From assembly GCA_009778235.1 (NCBI GenBank), contig WRKE01000226.1:1-7555 (forward strand): DNA of 7,555 nucleotides, read 5' to 3'. How positions within the stretch are numbered: the first letter of the stretch is position 1; every line of letters begins with the position of its first letter. The position numbers were made by a program, and so were the translations under genes. This document shows, piece by piece, positions 1-6,858 of this stretch. The notes under the pieces are model-generated. The model was not told the origin of the DNA, ran no database searches, and saw only the letters and a list, made by a program, of their open reading frames with translations. This stretch comes from Pseudomonadota bacterium (GTDB lineage Bacteria > Desulfobacterota > Desulfobulbia > Desulfobulbales > Desulfobulbaceae).

Positions 1-3000
1 CGGATCAGTTCGAGCAATTCCTCGGCACTGATCCGCGAGCTGACATCGGCCCCCTCGAGCAACGAGTTGGCCAGATCGCGCTTTTCCTGATGGAGGCGCA
101 CAATTTTTTCCTCGATGGTATTGGCGGTGACCAGACGGTAGACGGTCACCGGCCGCTTCTGGCCGATCCGGTGCGCCCGGTCGGCGGCCTGATCCTCCAC
201 CGCCGGATTCCACCAGGGGTCCATGTGGATGACATAGTCGGCGGCGGTCAGATTCAGCCCCAGACCGCCGGCCTTCAGACTGATCAAGAACAGGTCACCC
301 TCTCCTGCCTGAAAACTTTCCACCTGCTCCTGGCGCTCCTTGGTGGGGGTGGCGCCGTCCAGGTACTTGTAGGCAATCCCCCGTTCATCAAGAAAATTCC
401 GGATCAAGGCCAGGTGGCCGGTAAACTGGCTGAAGACCAGGGCCTTGTGCCCGCTGCCCAGCAGCTCTTCCACTGTCTCCGCAAAGACCTGGAGTTTGGT
501 GGAAGGAATGTCGATCTGGCCGTTGATCAGCCTGGGGTTGCAGCAAGCCCGCCGCAAGCGCATAATCTCCGCCAAAATAAGCAGGTGGCGGCCCGGCTTC
601 TCGCTGCTGCCCTCGATATTCTCAATGGCCTGCTGCCGCAGGGCCTCGTAAAACCGCATCTCATCGACCTGCATCTCCACCCGCAGGGTGATCTCGGTCC
701 GGGGCGGCAACTCCTCCAGGACCTGCGACTTGATCCGCCTAAGCATGAAGGGCCGGATCAATTTCTTTAAGGTCCGTCTTGCTTCCCGGTCGTGATATTT
801 CTCGATGGGAATGCCGAACCGCCGGTTGAACTGTTTGTAGGTGCCCAGCAGGCCGGGGTTGATGAATCCGAACAGGTTCCACAACTCGCCGAGGTGATTT
901 TCAATCGGCGTGCCGGTGGTGATCAGGCGGAAACGGCTGTCCAGGCGCATGGCTGCTTTGGACCGCTTGGTCGCCGCATTCTTGATCGCCTGGGCCTCAT
1001 CCAGCACGATCGACTGCCACTTGACCTGGGCCAGCAGCTCAATTTCCTGCTGCATCAGGGTATAGCTGGTGACGAGCACGTCAAACTTCCCCAAGGCAGG
1101 GATGATCTCGTCGCGATTCGACTCGGAAAACATGTGGAAGGCCAGGGTCGGGGCGAAGCGGTGCACCTCGGCCTCCCAATTCATGCACACCGAGGTGGGG
1201 GCCACCACCAAAGACGGCCCGAGATGCGCCAGGCTGAGGATCACCGCAATCGATTGCAGGGTCTTGCCCAGGCCCATGTCGTCAGCCAGGCAGGCACCAA
1301 CCCCGAGATGCGCCAACTGGCTCATCCAGATGAAGCCTTCTTTCTGGTAATCGCGCAGCTCCGCCTTCAGGGTGGTGGGAACCTTGGGGGTCAACTGCTG
1401 GGCTTCGGCAATGGCCCGCAACCGCTGCCGCCACCCCTTATCGGCCTTGGTCTGGGCCTGGTGGGTGAGTTCCTCCAAGGCGATGGCCGCCAGCGGATGA
1501 ATCTTGACTTCCAGCTCGTTGCCCGGCTGGCTGGTGCCGTAGAGGATGAGCTCCTCCAGACGATTGCGAAACTCCTGGGTCAGGGCCAAAAACTGCCCCT
1601 CTCCCATGGGGATGAAGCGGCTTCTGGTCTCGCGGACCTTGTCCAGCAGGGTTTTGAGCTCCATCACCTCGTCCTGATCGATGTTGAGCTGGCCTGAGAG
1701 CGAAAACCAGTCCTGCTGGCTGGTGCGGATATTCAGGTTCAACTGGTTGATCCCGGCCTGGCGGCGCACCGCCAGTTTTTCCCCCTCCGGCCATTCCAGG
1801 ATGACCCTGTCCTTGATCTCATCGATTTCCAACAAGACCTGCAAACACTCTTCAGGGTCGATCAGATGCCACTCCCGCTTGTTCTCCTGCTCGAAATCAA
1901 TCGCCAGGTCGAGCATGGGGCATGATTCCTCGATTTCCCGGGCCTTCTGCTCCTCCAGTCGCAGATTACGTTTGGTCCGTAGCCGTTTGCCGTTGATTTC
2001 GCACACCAGGTTCGCCACCCCGACGCCGGGCTTGAGATAGGGACCGCCGTCGCCGAATGGCCGGACAAAGAGTTCGATCCGAAAGCCGCTGCCATAGGGG
2101 ATGATGTGCATGCGGATGGTGGAATCGCTTTCCACCAACTCGGCGGTGGTTTCCTCGCCAGGGACCTCAATGGCCGAATGAACGGTCATAAAAGAGGCGA
2201 TGTTGCCGATGGCGTTCAACAACTGTCGGCTGGCGGCAAGGGGAACGAGCAAACCGTCCCGTCCGGTTATCTCAGCGACCTGCCGGTGTTCCTCTTTGAT
2301 AACGATGATACGGAAACGGGTGGGCGTCTCGGGCCAGACCGCCACCGATCCTTCGCCGATGTCCTGGAAGAAATGGACAAAGAGCGAATCGCCTCTCCGC
2401 TCGACCACCAACTCGGGTTCACCGGCAACGATCTCGACCGGGGTCTGTGGTGAACGTTTGAGAAAAACCAGGGGGTGGCCGACCAGGGCCGGCAAGGCCT
2501 GGTCCGGATCAAAAATATGGCCGCTACTCTTGCCCCCGTTTTCTTCCATGGGAATGAGTGCGGCGCAGATGGCCCGATCCTGGCTGGTCAGATAGTCGAG
2601 ATCACCATCCACCAACAGCCGCTGCAGGGCAATGGACCGCCCCTTGGTCCAACCGCCGGCGGCCAGACGCTTCTGTTCTCTGGGGATCAATTCCAGGGAA
2701 CCGTTTTCATAGTCGACCAGCCAGCACAAACGGGTGGATCGTTCCGGTTCGCGAATCCGGCTGGTTACCTCGATCAGCTCCTGCAGGCTTTGCTTCCAGG
2801 GGGCATCAGGAGTGACCAGATGGGTCAGAAAGCGGCAGTCGAGCCGTTTGGCCAGATCCCGGGCGCGCAGATGCATAGCCGTTTGGGATGAATCCAAGGT
2901 GGAAAGCAATTCCGCCGATTCCATGGCCACCCAGAAAAAATCGCTTTCATAGGCCCGATGGTGCAGGCGCAGCAATATTTCCTGGAAATCAGCGGGCACT

Positions 3001-4187
3001 TCCACCCCCATCCAATGCAGGGACAGCAGGGCGACCAGGGCGCTCAGACTGCGGTCGTCGGCAGCCAACCCCTCGGTGAGCACCAACATATCGGGGAGTT
3101 TTTCACCGTTGGCCCGGAGAACCGCATCAAGGAAGCGGAACGGCACCTCCTCGGCGCAGCCGCACTGGCAGCGGCCCAATACCGTGGCCACCGCTTCGCG
3201 GGCGCGATCACGGTCACCCTCTCCATCGCGGGCCAGCAGGGCAAAAATGCAGAACAGGCCGGTGATGCCGAAAAAAAAGCAGGACTCGGTGCCGGTATAT
3301 TGCTGGAGATGGCGGAGATCCTCGGCAAATAGCTCCAGGGCCAGATCGGTGTCGCCGCTCAGAAAGGCCTTTGCGCCCGCAAACCCTGAACCGAGGAAGG
3401 AATCGCCGTACCGCTCCAAGAGGGATCGCAGATCGTTCAGACGCCCCTTAAGCAAATAGGCGCCGGCCAGCAGACGGCGAAAGGGAATCCGCTCATCCGC
3501 CGGGACAGTCTGGGTCTGTTCATTCTCGAGATAGGCAAAGATGGCGGGAAAATGGTGCAATCGCTCCAGCGAATAGCGGATGATCTGATTCAAGAGAAAA
3601 AATTGGAGCGAACCGGGCAGGGCGGCAAACCAGTCCTGATCAAACGCTCGGGCGGCCACCAGCACCGCCGGCGGTTCAATATCCAGATACCGGTGGCATT
3701 CCCGTTCAAGGAACTCCAGGGCCTCGTCCAGTTTATCGAAACTCTGGGTGTATAAGCCGATCCGAAACTGACGCAGGGCCCGCCAGCATCTGGTCGGCCA
3801 TTTGCCGTGCATGTAATCGACCGGCGCGGCTCGCTCAATCAGGGTGACCATCCGGGCAAACCTTTTTTGGCTGATGGCTTGCCGGGTCAGCAGCTCCGCC
3901 AGCATCGGCGGGCATTGATTTTTGGCATTGAGCAAGCCCTGATTCCGCAGCCGGACGACCATCTCGCCGATCTCATCGCTGCTGGGGCGGTGATCCTCGA
4001 ACAGCGAAGGATCGAGTCCCACCAGGCATCGTCCCAAAAAACCAGCGGAAACAGGCTCGTAAACAATGGAGATAAATTGCAGCAGCAACTGCTCCGCTGC
4101 GGGGAAGGCGGCGACAGCCTGGAGGATGGCAACTTGGCCAAGGGGTGGGTCAGGCGTTGATGCCAGAGGGATGCTTGATGCTTTCAC
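1..4187 (-). CDS. SWI2/SNF2-family helicase-like ATPase with ~900-residue N-terminal extension (C-terminus cut by window edge)
   Basis: Reverse-strand translation is open from a GTG at 4187 to the left edge, about 1395 codons. The C-terminal 450 residues are a complete SNF2 motor of the COG0553/HepA type: RDYQKEGF near residue 948, Walker A DDMGLGKT with its lysine at about 975, the DEAQ box at 1063-1066, TGTPIEN from about 1091, DPWWNPAVEDQAADRAHRIGQ with HRIGQ at 1339-1343, and TIEEKIVRLHQEKRDLA near the end. The last visible residues, EELLELIR, resemble the usual family end, so little is missing. Residues 1 to about 430 look alpha-helical and TPR-like and include a CQCGC cluster at 340-344. 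A beta-rich region follows. The segment around W799 (EWPEGEKLAVRRQAGIN) resembles the region preceding the motor in other bacterial SNF2 proteins. Known family members use ATP to translocate on DNA or remodel protein-DNA complexes; the substrate here is unknown. No signal peptide is seen, so it is presumably cytoplasmic. The GTG start is chosen because an in-frame TGA lies at 4226-4224, AAAGG sits 4 bases upstream, and no better start precedes the helical region. It is probably co-transcribed with ppiD. Confidence 0.93.
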   Translation of the reverse strand, partial: MKASSIPLASTPDPPLGQVAILQAVAAFPAAEQLLLQFISIVYEPVSAGFLGRCLVGLDPSLFEDHRPSSDEIGEMVVRLRNQGLLNAKNQCPPMLAELLTRQAISQKRFARMVTLIERAAPVDYMHGKWPTRCWRALRQFRIGLYTQSFDKLDEALEFLERECHRYLDIEPPAVLVAARAFDQDWFAALPGSLQFFLLNQIIRYSLERLHHFPAIFAYLENEQTQTVPADERIPFRRLLAGAYLLKGRLNDLRSLLERYGDSFLGSGFAGAKAFLSGDTDLALELFAEDLRHLQQYTGTESCFFFGITGLFCIFALLARDGEGDRDRAREAVATVLGRCQCGCAEEVPFRFLDAVLRANGEKLPDMLVLTEGLAADDRSLSALVALLSLHWMGVEVPADFQEILLRLHHRAYESDFFWVAMESAELLSTLDSSQTAMHLRARDLAKRLDCRFLTHLVTPDAPWKQSLQELIEVTSRIREPERSTRLCWLVDYENGSLELIPREQKRLAAGGWTKGRSIALQRLLVDGDLDYLTSQDRAICAALIPMEENGGKSSGHIFDPDQALPALVGHPLVFLKRSPQTPVEIVAGEPELVVERRGDSLFVHFFQDIGEGSVAVWPETPTRFRIIVIKEEHRQVAEITGRDGLLVPLAASRQLLNAIGNIASFMTVHSAIEVPGEETTAELVESDSTIRMHIIPYGSGFRIELFVRPFGDGGPYLKPGVGVANLVCEINGKRLRTKRNLRLEEQKAREIEESCPMLDLAIDFEQENKREWHLIDPEECLQVLLEIDEIKDRVILEWPEGEKLAVRRQAGINQLNLNIRTSQQDWFSLSGQLNIDQDEVMELKTLLDKVRETRSRFIPMGEGQFLALTQEFRNRLEELILYGTSQPGNELEVKIHPLAAIALEELTHQAQTKADKGWRQRLRAIAEAQQLTPKVPTTLKAELRDYQKEGFIWMSQLAHLGVGACLADDMGLGKTLQSIAVILSLAHLGPSLVVAPTSVCMNWEAEVHRFAPTLAFHMFSESNRDEIIPALGKFDVLVTSYTLMQQEIELLAQVKWQSIVLDEAQAIKNAATKRSKAAMRLDSRFRLITTGTPIENHLGELWNLFGFINPGLLGTYKQFNRRFGIPIEKYHDREARRTLKKLIRPFMLRRIKSQVLEELPPRTEITLRVEMQVDEMRFYEALRQQAIENIEGSSEKPGRHLLILAEIMRLRRACCNPRLINGQIDIPSTKLQVFAETVEELLGSGHKALVFSQFTGHLALIRNFLDERGIAYKYLDGATPTKERQEQVESFQAGEGDLFLISLKAGGLGLNLTAADYVIHMDPWWNPAVEDQAADRAHRIGQKRPVTVYRLVTANTIEEKIVRLHQEKRDLANSLLEGADVSSRISAEELLELI

Positions 4188-4194
4188 AACGCCT
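4152..4194 (-). promoter_or_regulatory. Inverted repeat covering the helicase ribosome binding site and start
   Basis: An 8-bp perfect inverted repeat pairs 4187-4194 with 4152-4159 (AGGCGTTG and CAACGCCT on the transcribed strand) around a 27-base loop. In the minus-strand mRNA the 5' arm contains the AGG of the putative Shine-Dalgarno sequence (AAAGG, 4192-4196) and the first G of the GTG start. Folding would therefore hide the helicase initiation site. The repeat is seen in the sequence; a regulatory role is inference. Repeats of this size also occur by chance a few times in a window this long. Confidence 0.35.
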
Positions 4195-4209
4195 TTTGTT
4201 CGCCTGAAA

Positions 4210-4219
4210 CAGCATGCTG
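4210..4219. repeat. 10-bp perfect palindrome CAGCATGCTG
   Basis: CAGCATGCTG reads the same on both strands and lies between the two inverted repeats, about 25 bases upstream of the helicase GTG start. It could be a small dyad operator or simply chance. The symmetry does not extend into the flanks. A TTGACC hexamer lies immediately upstream on the minus strand (4222-4227), but I could not find a matching -10 box, so I do not call a promoter here. Confidence 0.3.
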
Positions 4220-4231
4220 AAGGTCAACGGG

Positions 4232-4272
4232 GCACTCTTCTTTCCTGTGGTTCCCGGCGTTTTCAAGAGTGC
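4232..4272 (-). repeat. 8-bp inverted repeat in the ppiD-helicase junction
   Basis: GCACTCTT at 4232-4239 and AAGAGTGC at 4265-4272 form a perfect 8-bp inverted repeat around a 25-base loop in the untranslated junction downstream of ppiD. No U-run follows on either strand, so it is not an intrinsic terminator. It could act as an mRNA processing or stabilising stem between the two cistrons. Confidence 0.4.
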
Positions 4273-4346
4273 GGCCAAGATGATCCCTCATCCGCCTGGC
4301 ATCCGGCGACCGACCCAGCCAGGGGAGGTGGTCACGGGCACGCTGT

Positions 4347-6230
4347 TTATTGAAGCATTCTGGCATTGGTCCAGATGTACGCCTCTTTTCGCAATTGACC
4401 GAGCCAATCGGCCATCAGGATATTTTTTTCAGCTTCATGCAGTTGCTGTTCGAGCAGGCGACGCTTGGTGGCGTCCATCTCACCTTTGCCCTGACGGGAA
4501 TCAATGATCTGGTACAGATAGAAGACCGTGCCGTTGGCGATCACTTTCTCGGGGAAGACCTCCCTGCCCACCCGGGTAAAGGCATCCTGCCTGAGATTTT
4601 CGGGCATGGCGCCGGTGGCTCCGTTCCGTTTCAGATAGTCGCTTTCCTTGCGGGCCAGACCGGCCGGCCATTCGTTGTGCGCCTTGGCCTTGTGCAACAT
4701 CTCCTCGGCGGCGGCCCTGGCCAACTCAACGCTTTTCTCCTTCTTATAATCAACAATCGCTTGGTTGCGAACCGCCGCAAGCTCCGGCACCACCGAATCC
4801 TTGGCATCGTCGACAAACAAGATGGCGTAGCCGTTGGCAGTCTCCACCAGGGAACTCAACTCCCCCTTGCGCAGACCAAAGGCCGCCTGGGCAAAGGCGG
4901 GATCCTTGGCCATTCCTTCCTCTCCGGGAGGGGCGTCCTGGAGGAAGAAGCCGGTTTTCAGGACCGGATGGGCACCGGACGTTTCACTGTACTTGGCCAT
5001 GCTGCCGGCCCTGATGATGGCTTCATAGGCGGACGAGGCCCGTTTGAAGGTGATCGCCTTCACCCCTTTTTGTTCCAAGATTTTGCGAATGGAAGGCGTT
5101 GCCTCCGCCAAGGTTTGCGTCTTGGCGGGCATGATCTCCTCGACCTTGATCAGGTGGAAACCGAACGGGGTTTCCACCACGCCGCTGACCTCGCCTTTTT
5201 TCAGGGCAAAAACGCTCTCCTCAAAGGGCTGCACCATCTGGCCGCGGGCAAAGAATCCCAGATCGCCGCCCTTGTCTTTGGTCATATCCTCCGAGAATTG
5301 ACCGGCCAGCTTGGCAAAATCCTCGCCGGCCTTGATCCGGGCCAGGACCTTTTCGGCCTGCGCCTTCTTGGCACTCTTGGTTTCCGGAGAATCCTCACCA
5401 GTCACCCTGAACAGAATGTGCCGGGCCCGCCGCTTTTCGGGCTGACCATAGGTCTCGGCATGCTCGTGATAGTAGGCTTGGATCGCCTCGTCATTGACTG
5501 TCACCTGCCCCAGGTCATCCTTGAACGGAAAGGCCAGGTAGAGCAGTTTGCGTTGCGGGGCGCTCTTGTATTTACTGTTGGCCGTTTCATACCAGGCAGC
5601 CAGGGCCTCGTCGGTCACCTGAACCTGGGTGATATAATCGTCGCTCTGCACCGCACCGTAGGCCAGCTTGATTTCATGGTCAATGTAGCCGATCCAGTTT
5701 TGTACCTCCTGCGCAGGCACCACGGTAAACGAGTCAATGGCCCTGAGCGCCCGGGTGGTGAGCAAATCGTTGCGAATCCCAGCCTCGAACGATGCGGGCG
5801 AAAGCCGGTTTTGACTCAGCACCGCCTTGTAATTGGCAAGATCAAACCGGCCATTGACGCTGAAGACGGCCATCTCCTGGATCTTACGCTGGATGGCCTC
5901 CTTGCTGATCATAATTCCCGCCTTTTCGGCACCCTGCCGCACCAGTTCTTCCTGGATCAACCGGTTCAGCACCTGCTCTTTCAACTCCGCGCCCTGCAAC
6001 AATTCAGGCGGAAGCTGGCCGCCGAACTGCTGCTTGTAGGTCTCGACCGTCCGCTCATAACTCTGCTGGAAATCGCGATAAGGTATCTCCTTGCCGTTGA
6101 CCACGGCCAGGGCATTGGGATTATCCTTCATCTTTGACCCACCCCCCCAAAAGATGAACACCAGGGCGATGATGACCACCAGCGCTTGAACGACAACCGA
6201 TTGCGCATTTTTTCTAAGTATATTCAGCAT
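4347..6230 (-). CDS. ppiD: PpiD-like periplasmic peptidyl-prolyl cis-trans isomerase / chaperone (SurA-N plus parvulin)
   Basis: The 627-residue product matches the architecture and length of PpiD (about 620 residues in E. coli). A short basic N-terminus (MLNILRKNAQ) is followed by one hydrophobic membrane anchor at residues 11-28, placing the rest in the periplasm. Residues 40 to about 240 form a SurA-like N-terminal chaperone region (VNGKEIPYRDF; QVLNRLIQEELVRQGAEKAG). A parvulin domain spans about 266-365 with RARHILFRV (H271), FAKLAGQFSED, GGDLGFFARGQMV and the closing GFHLIKVEE (H359). A degenerate parvulin-like repeat follows at about 413-475 (KTGFF, FGLRKGELSSLVETANGYAILFV). Family members help fold newly exported envelope proteins near the Sec translocon. 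The start is the ATG at 6228-6230, with AAGGGG (6242-6247) 11 bases upstream, slightly long. It is divergent from dsrC and precedes the SNF2 gene on the same strand. A G7 run encodes W28-G31 just after the membrane segment. A SurA-like name is the alternative, but the N-terminal anchor and length favour PpiD. Confidence 0.93.
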   Translation of the reverse strand: MLNILRKNAQSVVVQALVVIIALVFIFWGGGSKMKDNPNALAVVNGKEIPYRDFQQSYERTVETYKQQFGGQLPPELLQGAELKEQVLNRLIQEELVRQGAEKAGIMISKEAIQRKIQEMAVFSVNGRFDLANYKAVLSQNRLSPASFEAGIRNDLLTTRALRAIDSFTVVPAQEVQNWIGYIDHEIKLAYGAVQSDDYITQVQVTDEALAAWYETANSKYKSAPQRKLLYLAFPFKDDLGQVTVNDEAIQAYYHEHAETYGQPEKRRARHILFRVTGEDSPETKSAKKAQAEKVLARIKAGEDFAKLAGQFSEDMTKDKGGDLGFFARGQMVQPFEESVFALKKGEVSGVVETPFGFHLIKVEEIMPAKTQTLAEATPSIRKILEQKGVKAITFKRASSAYEAIIRAGSMAKYSETSGAHPVLKTGFFLQDAPPGEEGMAKDPAFAQAAFGLRKGELSSLVETANGYAILFVDDAKDSVVPELAAVRNQAIVDYKKEKSVELARAAAEEMLHKAKAHNEWPAGLARKESDYLKRNGATGAMPENLRQDAFTRVGREVFPEKVIANGTVFYLYQIIDSRQGKGEMDATKRRLLEQQLHEAEKNILMADWLGQLRKEAYIWTNARMLQ

Positions 6231-6241
6231 AATAAGTGCAA

Positions 6242-6247
6242 CCCCTT
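6242..6247 (-). promoter_or_regulatory. Putative ribosome binding site of ppiD
   Basis: On the minus strand AAGGGG lies 11 bases before the ATG at 6230. The motif is good but the spacing is a little long. It supports this start over any downstream ATG because the residues right after it form the membrane anchor. Confidence 0.55.
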
Positions 6248-6266
6248 AAGCGATCCGCGAGATATC

Positions 6267-6295
6267 CTTATTTTTTAAAAACGCATTATGTTCAA
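6267..6295 (-). promoter_or_regulatory. Candidate ppiD promoter (weak)
   Basis: On the minus strand, TTGAAC (6290-6295) and AATAAG (6267-6272) are separated by 17 bases in an AT-rich stretch ending about 37 bases before the ppiD ATG. Each box matches the sigma70 consensus at four positions. A CATAAT hexamer at 6285-6290 is an alternative -10 but lacks a convincing -35 partner. Confidence 0.3.
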
Positions 6296-6377
6296 TTTGT
6301 CAGCAAGTTACCAGAGGAAAATGATCTGAAAACCGACAAAACCACGGCTGAATCGTCATCCAAAAAAATCAGGGTGT

Positions 6378-6410
6378 TTGCTTGACAAAGCCCCCCCCCT
6401 ATAGTAATAA
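6378..6410 (+). promoter_or_regulatory. dsrC promoter region with C9 spacer tract
   Basis: A perfect -35 TTGACA lies at 6382-6387. At 17-bp spacing the -10 is the weak TAATAA (6405-6410). The better -10, TATAGT (6400-6405, five of six matches), is only 12 bp from TTGACA but 16 bp from an overlapping weaker -35, TTGCTT (6378-6383). Nine cytosines (6391-6399) fill the spacer. An A7 run at 6362-6368 could act as an UP-like element. The expected start near 6412-6418 gives a leader of about 65 bases before dsrC. Which box pair is used cannot be decided from sequence. Confidence 0.55.
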
Positions 6411-6468
6411 ACTGTGGATTTTCTAGATTTGGCTTCTATTACTCACCATAGTTTAACCACACCTGGCC

Positions 6469-6476
6469 AAGGAGGA
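6469..6476 (+). promoter_or_regulatory. Strong Shine-Dalgarno of dsrC
   Basis: AAGGAGGA lies immediately upstream of the ATG at 6481 with near-ideal spacing. This fixes the dsrC start and fits a highly translated gene. Confidence 0.9.
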
Positions 6477-6480
6477 ACAC

Positions 6481-6801
6481 ATGGCAACTATTGAACACAA
6501 AGGGAAATCCTACGAGGTAGACGAAGACGGTTTCTTGCTGAAAGGCGCTGAAGAGTGGGACGAGAACTGGGTTGACTACGTCAAGACTGTTGAAGGCATC
6601 GCCGACATCACCGATGAGCATCAAAAGGTTATCGATGCCCTCCAGGAGTATTACAAAAAGAACGGTATTGCTCCCATGGTTCGTATCCTCTCCAAGACCA
6701 CCGGTTTCCCGCTGAAACGCATCTATGAGCTGTTCCCGTCTGGCCCTGGCAAAGGAGCCTGTAAAATGGCCGGACTGCCGAAACCCACCGGTTGCGTCTG
6801 A
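6481..6801 (+). CDS. dsrC: DsrC, dissimilatory sulfite reductase sulfur-carrier protein
   Basis: This 106-residue protein is a full-length member of the DsrC/TusE family. The C-terminal arm GKGACKMAGLPKPTGCV carries two cysteines, C94 and C105, eleven positions apart with C105 next to last. That is the arrangement of true DsrC; TusE proteins of tRNA thiolation keep only the C-terminal one. In characterised sulfate reducers DsrAB loads sulfite sulfur between these cysteines as a trisulfide, and DsrMKJOP reduces it to sulfide and reduced DsrC. It is cytoplasmic. Other family stretches visible are the N-terminal YEVDEDGFL, a WDENWVDYVKTVEGI segment, and KNGIAPMVRILSKTTGF before FPSGPGKGACK. The start is fixed by the AAGGAGGA just upstream. 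The gene has its own promoter region and terminator and appears monocistronic. No dsrAB or other dsr gene is in the window; in many sulfate reducers dsrC lies away from dsrAB. Confidence 0.97.
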   Translation: MATIEHKGKSYEVDEDGFLLKGAEEWDENWVDYVKTVEGIADITDEHQKVIDALQEYYKKNGIAPMVRILSKTTGFPLKRIYELFPSGPGKGACKMAGLPKPTGCV

Positions 6802-6829
6802 TCGACCAATTGTCGCTTGTTTGTACCCT

Positions 6830-6858
6830 AAGGCTGCCTTTTCAGGCAGCCTTTTTTT
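6830..6858 (+). terminator. Rho-independent terminator of dsrC
   Basis: AAGGCTGCCT (6830-6839) and AGGCAGCCTT (6844-6853) form a perfect 10-bp stem with a TTTC loop. The stem runs into seven T residues (6852-6858). It lies about 30 bases after the dsrC stop codon and is a textbook intrinsic terminator for the plus strand. In the opposite direction no T-run follows the hairpin, so it should stop leftward transcription poorly. Confidence 0.95.

Larger units (their letters stand above)
6231..6480. other. Divergent ppiD-dsrC intergenic region
   Basis: This 250-base AT-richer stretch separates two divergent genes and holds the weak ppiD promoter candidate and ribosome site on the left and the dsrC promoter, leader and Shine-Dalgarno on the right. 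The central part (about 6300-6360) shows no ORF, clear dyad or RNA gene that I can support. The dsrC leader has a short TTGGC/GCCAA complementarity (6429-6433 with 6466-6470) that just touches the ribosome site; it is too short to call. Confidence 0.8.

Noticed and set aside
90..1697. Plus-strand open frames of 226 and 301 codons at the left end
   Set aside because: They are the codon-aligned antisense of the SNF2 motor, whose motifs (DDMGLGKT, DEAQ, HRIGQ) are all on the minus strand. The same applies to the plus-strand frames up to about 4160.
4222..4227. TTGACC as a -35 box of a separate helicase promoter on the minus strand
   Set aside because: No acceptable -10 hexamer occurs 15-20 bases downstream before the GTG start, so an independent promoter is not supported.
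4350..6137. 595-codon open frame on the plus strand antisense to ppiD
   Set aside because: It lies exactly opposite ppiD codons and is open because the GC-rich gene rarely uses codons whose complements are stops. Its translation has no recognisable domain, while the minus strand encodes an unmistakable PpiD.
6481..6801. TusE (tRNA thiolation) instead of DsrC
   Set aside because: TusE-type proteins lack the upstream arm cysteine; here both cysteines are present at the DsrC spacing.
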